A program made the translations under genes and the position numbers. Source: Methanosarcinales archaeon (GTDB lineage Archaea > Halobacteriota > Methanosarcinia > Methanosarcinales > Methanocomedenaceae). Taken from it: a stretch of DNA of 7,951 nt. Positions 6,314 through 7,951 of the stretch are shown here, one piece after another; position 1 is the stretch's first letter; each line of letters starts with the position of its first letter. Under the pieces are notes generated by a model. It saw nothing but the letters and a program-made list of their open reading frames with translations. It ran no database searches and was not told where the DNA came from. The stretch spans positions 1-7,951 of the forward strand of contig JAGLRT010000069.1 of the NCBI GenBank assembly GCA_023136155.1, given 5' to 3'.

Positions 6314-6688
6314 TTAATCTATCCCGTATTTAGATGGACAGCCCATCACCAGAAAATTTGCATCCACTCTATCTGCGGATACTAATGTTCCTCTGACAGA
6401 TACTTGTGCACCATTTGCCAGCGCCTGTGGTCTTTCACCATTGTAAAATACCTCTACATCGTAAACACCATCGGTAAGTACAAAATACGTGTTTTCGGTA
6501 TCAATCTTCAACGTGTCCTGTTTAACATCACCAGTTATCTCAACAGCCTGTCCAATATATTCAGATGCATTAGTTTTTATTTGGGATACTGTATAATATT
6601 CTGATTGAAAATCCAGTCCCCACATACCTACAATAGCAACCAATACAATGGCAACAACTGACATTGTAATCTTATCTTTTTTTCTCAT
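6314..6688 (-). CDS. ccmE: Cytochrome c maturation heme chaperone CcmE, CxxxY type
   Basis: CcmE is the membrane-anchored, outward-facing heme chaperone of system I cytochrome c maturation; it binds heme covalently and hands it on for attachment to apocytochrome. The 124-residue protein has a basic N-terminus (MRKKDK), one membrane helix (about 8-24, SVVAIVLVAIVGMW) and an OB-fold: YIGQAVEITGDV (44-55), YFVLTDGVYDVEVFYNG (68-84), GAQVSVRGTLV (93-103). The heme-attachment motif is CPSKY (Cys117, Tyr121), the CxxxY form known from archaea and some Desulfovibrio in place of the bacterial HxxxY. The ATG at 6688 gives a normal N-in anchor; upstream GGTAC is a weak ribosome binding site. The ccmD-like gene ends 18 nt upstream and the radical SAM gene starts 30 nt downstream. 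Length is somewhat short for the family, with little sequence after the motif. Confidence 0.9.
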   Translation of the reverse strand: MRKKDKITMSVVAIVLVAIVGMWGLDFQSEYYTVSQIKTNASEYIGQAVEITGDVKQDTLKIDTENTYFVLTDGVYDVEVFYNGERPQALANGAQVSVRGTLVSADRVDANFLVMGCPSKYGID

Positions 6689-6706
6689 GGTATTGTACCA
6701 AAAATT

Positions 6707-6871
6707 TTAAATCTCCATGCTTTTCAATAATTCCATCTGAGCATGAAGATTTTTTCTTGTTTGCAGGAGTCTGAGCAAATATAGCAAAAACACCACCCAC
6801 ACAATACTAAAAGCAGCCAGTGTAGACCTGGCATATGTAATATTAGATATTAATAGTCCAAATGATTCCAC
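6707..6871 (-). CDS. ccmD: CcmD-like small membrane protein
   Basis: This is a short gene in the reading frame just upstream of ccmE, 54 residues from a GTG at 6871 to a TAA at 6707. The protein has a polar start (MESFGLLISNITYARS), one hydrophobic helix (about 17-36: TLAAFSIVWVVFLLYLLRLL) and a basic amphipathic tail (RKNLHAQMELLKSMEI). This is the architecture of CcmD, which helps release heme-loaded CcmE from the CcmABC complex. The frame is closed upstream by a stop at 6890-6892. GGTAG lies 7 nt before the GTG; an ATT directly before it is a less likely start. CcmD sequences are poorly conserved, so the assignment rests on topology, size and position 18 nt before ccmE. A TATA-like stretch (6895-6908) precedes it. 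The rest of the Ccm set (A, B, C, F) is not in the window. Confidence 0.72.
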   Translation of the reverse strand: MESFGLLISNITYARSTLAAFSIVWVVFLLYLLRLLQTRKNLHAQMELLKSMEI

Positions 6872-6894
6872 AATTTCACTACCATGTATTTATT

Positions 6895-6908
6895 TGATTT
6901 ATATTTAA
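6895..6908 (-). promoter_or_regulatory. TATA-like element before ccmD
   Basis: On the minus strand it reads CATTAAATATAAATC, about 25-35 nt before the GTG of the ccmD-like gene, so the transcript would start very close to the ribosome binding site. The surroundings are so AT-rich that other placements are possible. Confidence 0.35.
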
Positions 6909-6944
6909 TGCAGGTATTTAATTAGATATTCAATTGAACATGTA

Positions 6945-6966
6945 ATTAATATATATATATATTAAT
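6945..6966. repeat. 22-bp AT palindrome followed by T6
   Basis: ATTAAT(AT)5ATTAAT is a perfect 22-bp palindrome in the gap between the HD gene stop (7005) and ccmD. It is followed by six T on the plus strand (6968-6973). On the strand of the flanking genes the run is A, so it does not act as a simple U-tract terminator for them. It may be a flexible or easily melted segment between the two transcription units. Confidence 0.4.
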
Positions 6967-6980
6967 ATTTTTTGATATGT

Positions 6981-6999
6981 ATTCCCAATACTCTGGAAT
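6981..6999 (-). terminator. Possible 3'-end hairpin of the HD phosphohydrolase gene
   Basis: ATTCC (6981-6985) and GGAAT (6995-6999) can pair around a 9-nt loop starting 5 nt after the stop codon of the HD gene. Downstream on the minus strand come AT-rich sequences without a long U run. The stem is short, so this is weak. Confidence 0.25.
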
Positions 7000-7004
7000 T
7001 AATA

Positions 7005-7951
7005 TCACCTGTAATATCTAATATTGTTGATACTTACCATATCCCTTGGTATTTCATGTTTATGCCTGGTCAGGTAATCTGTGATATGTTCCATCTCCTT
7101 ACTATAATACTTAGCAATATTTTCCCCGTACTCCACGCCCTCTGCAGTAAGCACATATTCATACCTTTGGGCCCAATGCCCGTTCTTGTCATAATAGCGC
7201 AGGTCTTCATTCACCAGACCCATTGCAACCAGTTTCTGGATATCCTCGAACAGACTATCTGAATAGGGAAAACCATACCTGTCATTGAATTTGTAATCCA
7301 GCAGGTTTTCAAGCCGTTTATTTTTTGCAAACCCTTCAACCAGCTGATACATGCAACTGATGTTCCTGATGCGTGGTATTAACACTTTCAGGTTATCTTT
7401 TTGTGAGAAAAGGGTATGAAGACAATAAAAAATCAGCATTACACCTTCGATGTTCAGGTACTTCTCGTTCCTGATATATCGTAAGAGGTCCGGAGAAAGT
7501 TCTTCTATCCTTTCTAATATCTCAGAAACATCCATTTCCAGTTCTGCCTTGCCATCATTCGAGAATATACACAGTGATATCTGGCGCGAAATTGAGCGCA
7601 CCAGGCCGTTGGCGAGGGCAGATTCATCATACAAAAAATGTTCATCGTTACCTTTTATGATGCGGATACTCTTTGGGACGCCTCTTGCCACTGATAGGTC
7701 TATCAAGACAGGCGTTTCGTAATTATGTTCGAGACGCCGGGTAAGTTCTTGTTCGAACATCTTCTTAGCAGCACCATATCGTGCAATGGTCGATAGCGCC
7801 ATTTTAATGCCCGGTTTAAGTGATTGATGGTTGAACCGCAATGCAGTACGGCATATCCTTCCTTCACGAATGCGCTGAAGAAGGTTGTTGGCAGAGGCAG
7901 AACCATACTGTTTGATAAAATCCAGAAGGTCCCCATCATTGAAAATCGTGA
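7005..7951 (-). CDS. HD-superfamily phosphohydrolase, C-terminal part, with winged-helix-like tail (truncated by window edge)
   Basis: The reading frame runs from the right edge to a TGA at 7005-7007 (314 codons), so the true start is outside the window; the TTG at 7841 is internal. The opening residues IFNDGDLLDFIKQYG...NLLQRIREGRICRTALRFN (2-40) and LVRSISRQISLCIF (116-129) match the region after the catalytic domain in COG1078 (dGTPase/SAMHD1-like) HD phosphohydrolases, enzymes that hydrolyse nucleotides. The HD metal residues themselves are not in the window. From about residue 165 the protein continues beyond the usual family end: a helical segment, then RYGFPYSDSLFEDIQKLVAMGLV (225-247) and YEYVLTAEGVEYG (264-276), a winged-helix-like pattern with a recognition helix and wing ending in L-T-x-E-G. 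This suggests a fusion, possibly for nucleic-acid or protein contact. It lies upstream of ccmD on the same strand, 133 bp away, and probably forms a separate transcript. Confidence 0.75.
   Translation of the reverse strand, partial: TIFNDGDLLDFIKQYGSASANNLLQRIREGRICRTALRFNHQSLKPGIKMALSTIARYGAAKKMFEQELTRRLEHNYETPVLIDLSVARGVPKSIRIIKGNDEHFLYDESALANGLVRSISRQISLCIFSNDGKAELEMDVSEILERIEELSPDLLRYIRNEKYLNIEGVMLIFYCLHTLFSQKDNLKVLIPRIRNISCMYQLVEGFAKNKRLENLLDYKFNDRYGFPYSDSLFEDIQKLVAMGLVNEDLRYYDKNGHWAQRYEYVLTAEGVEYGENIAKYYSKEMEHITDYLTRHKHEIPRDMVSINNIRYYR

Noticed and set aside
5784..6317. Plus-strand 177-codon open frame
   Set aside because: Entirely antisense to the radical SAM gene, which has an unmistakable cluster motif; serine-rich shadow composition.
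7005..7841. Complete gene starting at the TTG at 7841
   Set aside because: The same frame continues upstream to the window edge and the upstream residues match the family, so the TTG is internal.
7703..7939. Minus-strand 78-codon frame at the right end
   Set aside because: It overlaps the HD phosphohydrolase in another frame. The HD frame itself is open to the edge and matches its family, so no frameshift or separate gene is needed.

Overview
The window looks like a chromosomal segment of a cytochrome-containing methanogen-lineage archaeon (Methanosarcinales or an ANME-2-type relative). Supporting evidence: an archaeal-type tyrosyl-tRNA synthetase; SepCysS, the tRNA-dependent cysteine enzyme of methanogens and Archaeoglobus; archaeal DUF447 and DUF89 proteins; a Ccm cytochrome c maturation pair with the archaeal CxxxY form of CcmE; AT-rich spacers with TATA-like boxes; and GGTGA-type ribosome binding sites. 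The lineage is inferred from gene content. I saw no rRNA or tRNA gene, CRISPR array, intact insertion sequence or prophage gene.

Layout, left to right. (1) 1-223, minus: N-terminal 74 codons of tyrS, cut by the window edge. (2) 224-509: no convincing gene. It holds a TATA-rich block and a 283-432 stretch with good hairpin potential, either a small RNA or a decayed mobile-element end. (3) 1993-510, minus: a two-gene operon, a CitG-family protein followed by DUF447 with a TTGA stop/start overlap, preceded by a clear TATA box. (4) 2050-2360: AT-rich spacer with only small inverted repeats. (5) 3230-2361, minus: DUF89 metal-dependent phosphatase. It is divergent from (6) 3292-3684, plus: an unidentified helical acidic protein; the 61-bp gap holds a palindromic TATA-like element. 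(7) 3685-3891: spacer with a 17-nt palindrome and a hairpin. (8) 3892-5037, plus: complete SepCysS. (9) 6871-5099, minus: a putative operon of a 54-codon ccmD-like gene, ccmE, and a radical SAM protein of unknown specificity. (10) 7951-7005, minus: the C-terminal 314 codons of an HD-superfamily phosphohydrolase, apparently with a C-terminal winged-helix-like domain, cut by the right edge.

How the genes relate. tyrS and SepCysS serve aminoacyl-tRNA synthesis. The CitG/DUF447 pair probably acts in cofactor metabolism; a tetrahydromethanopterin-related step is a reasonable but unproven idea. The ccmD-ccmE-radical SAM unit points to heme handling for c-type cytochromes outside the cytoplasmic membrane. 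DUF89 and the HD protein are phosphohydrolase-type housekeeping genes. The most interesting points are the ccmD-like gene, which is very short and starts with GTG, the radical SAM enzyme coupled to ccmDE, the conserved-looking CitG/DUF447 overlap, and the structured stretch beside tyrS.
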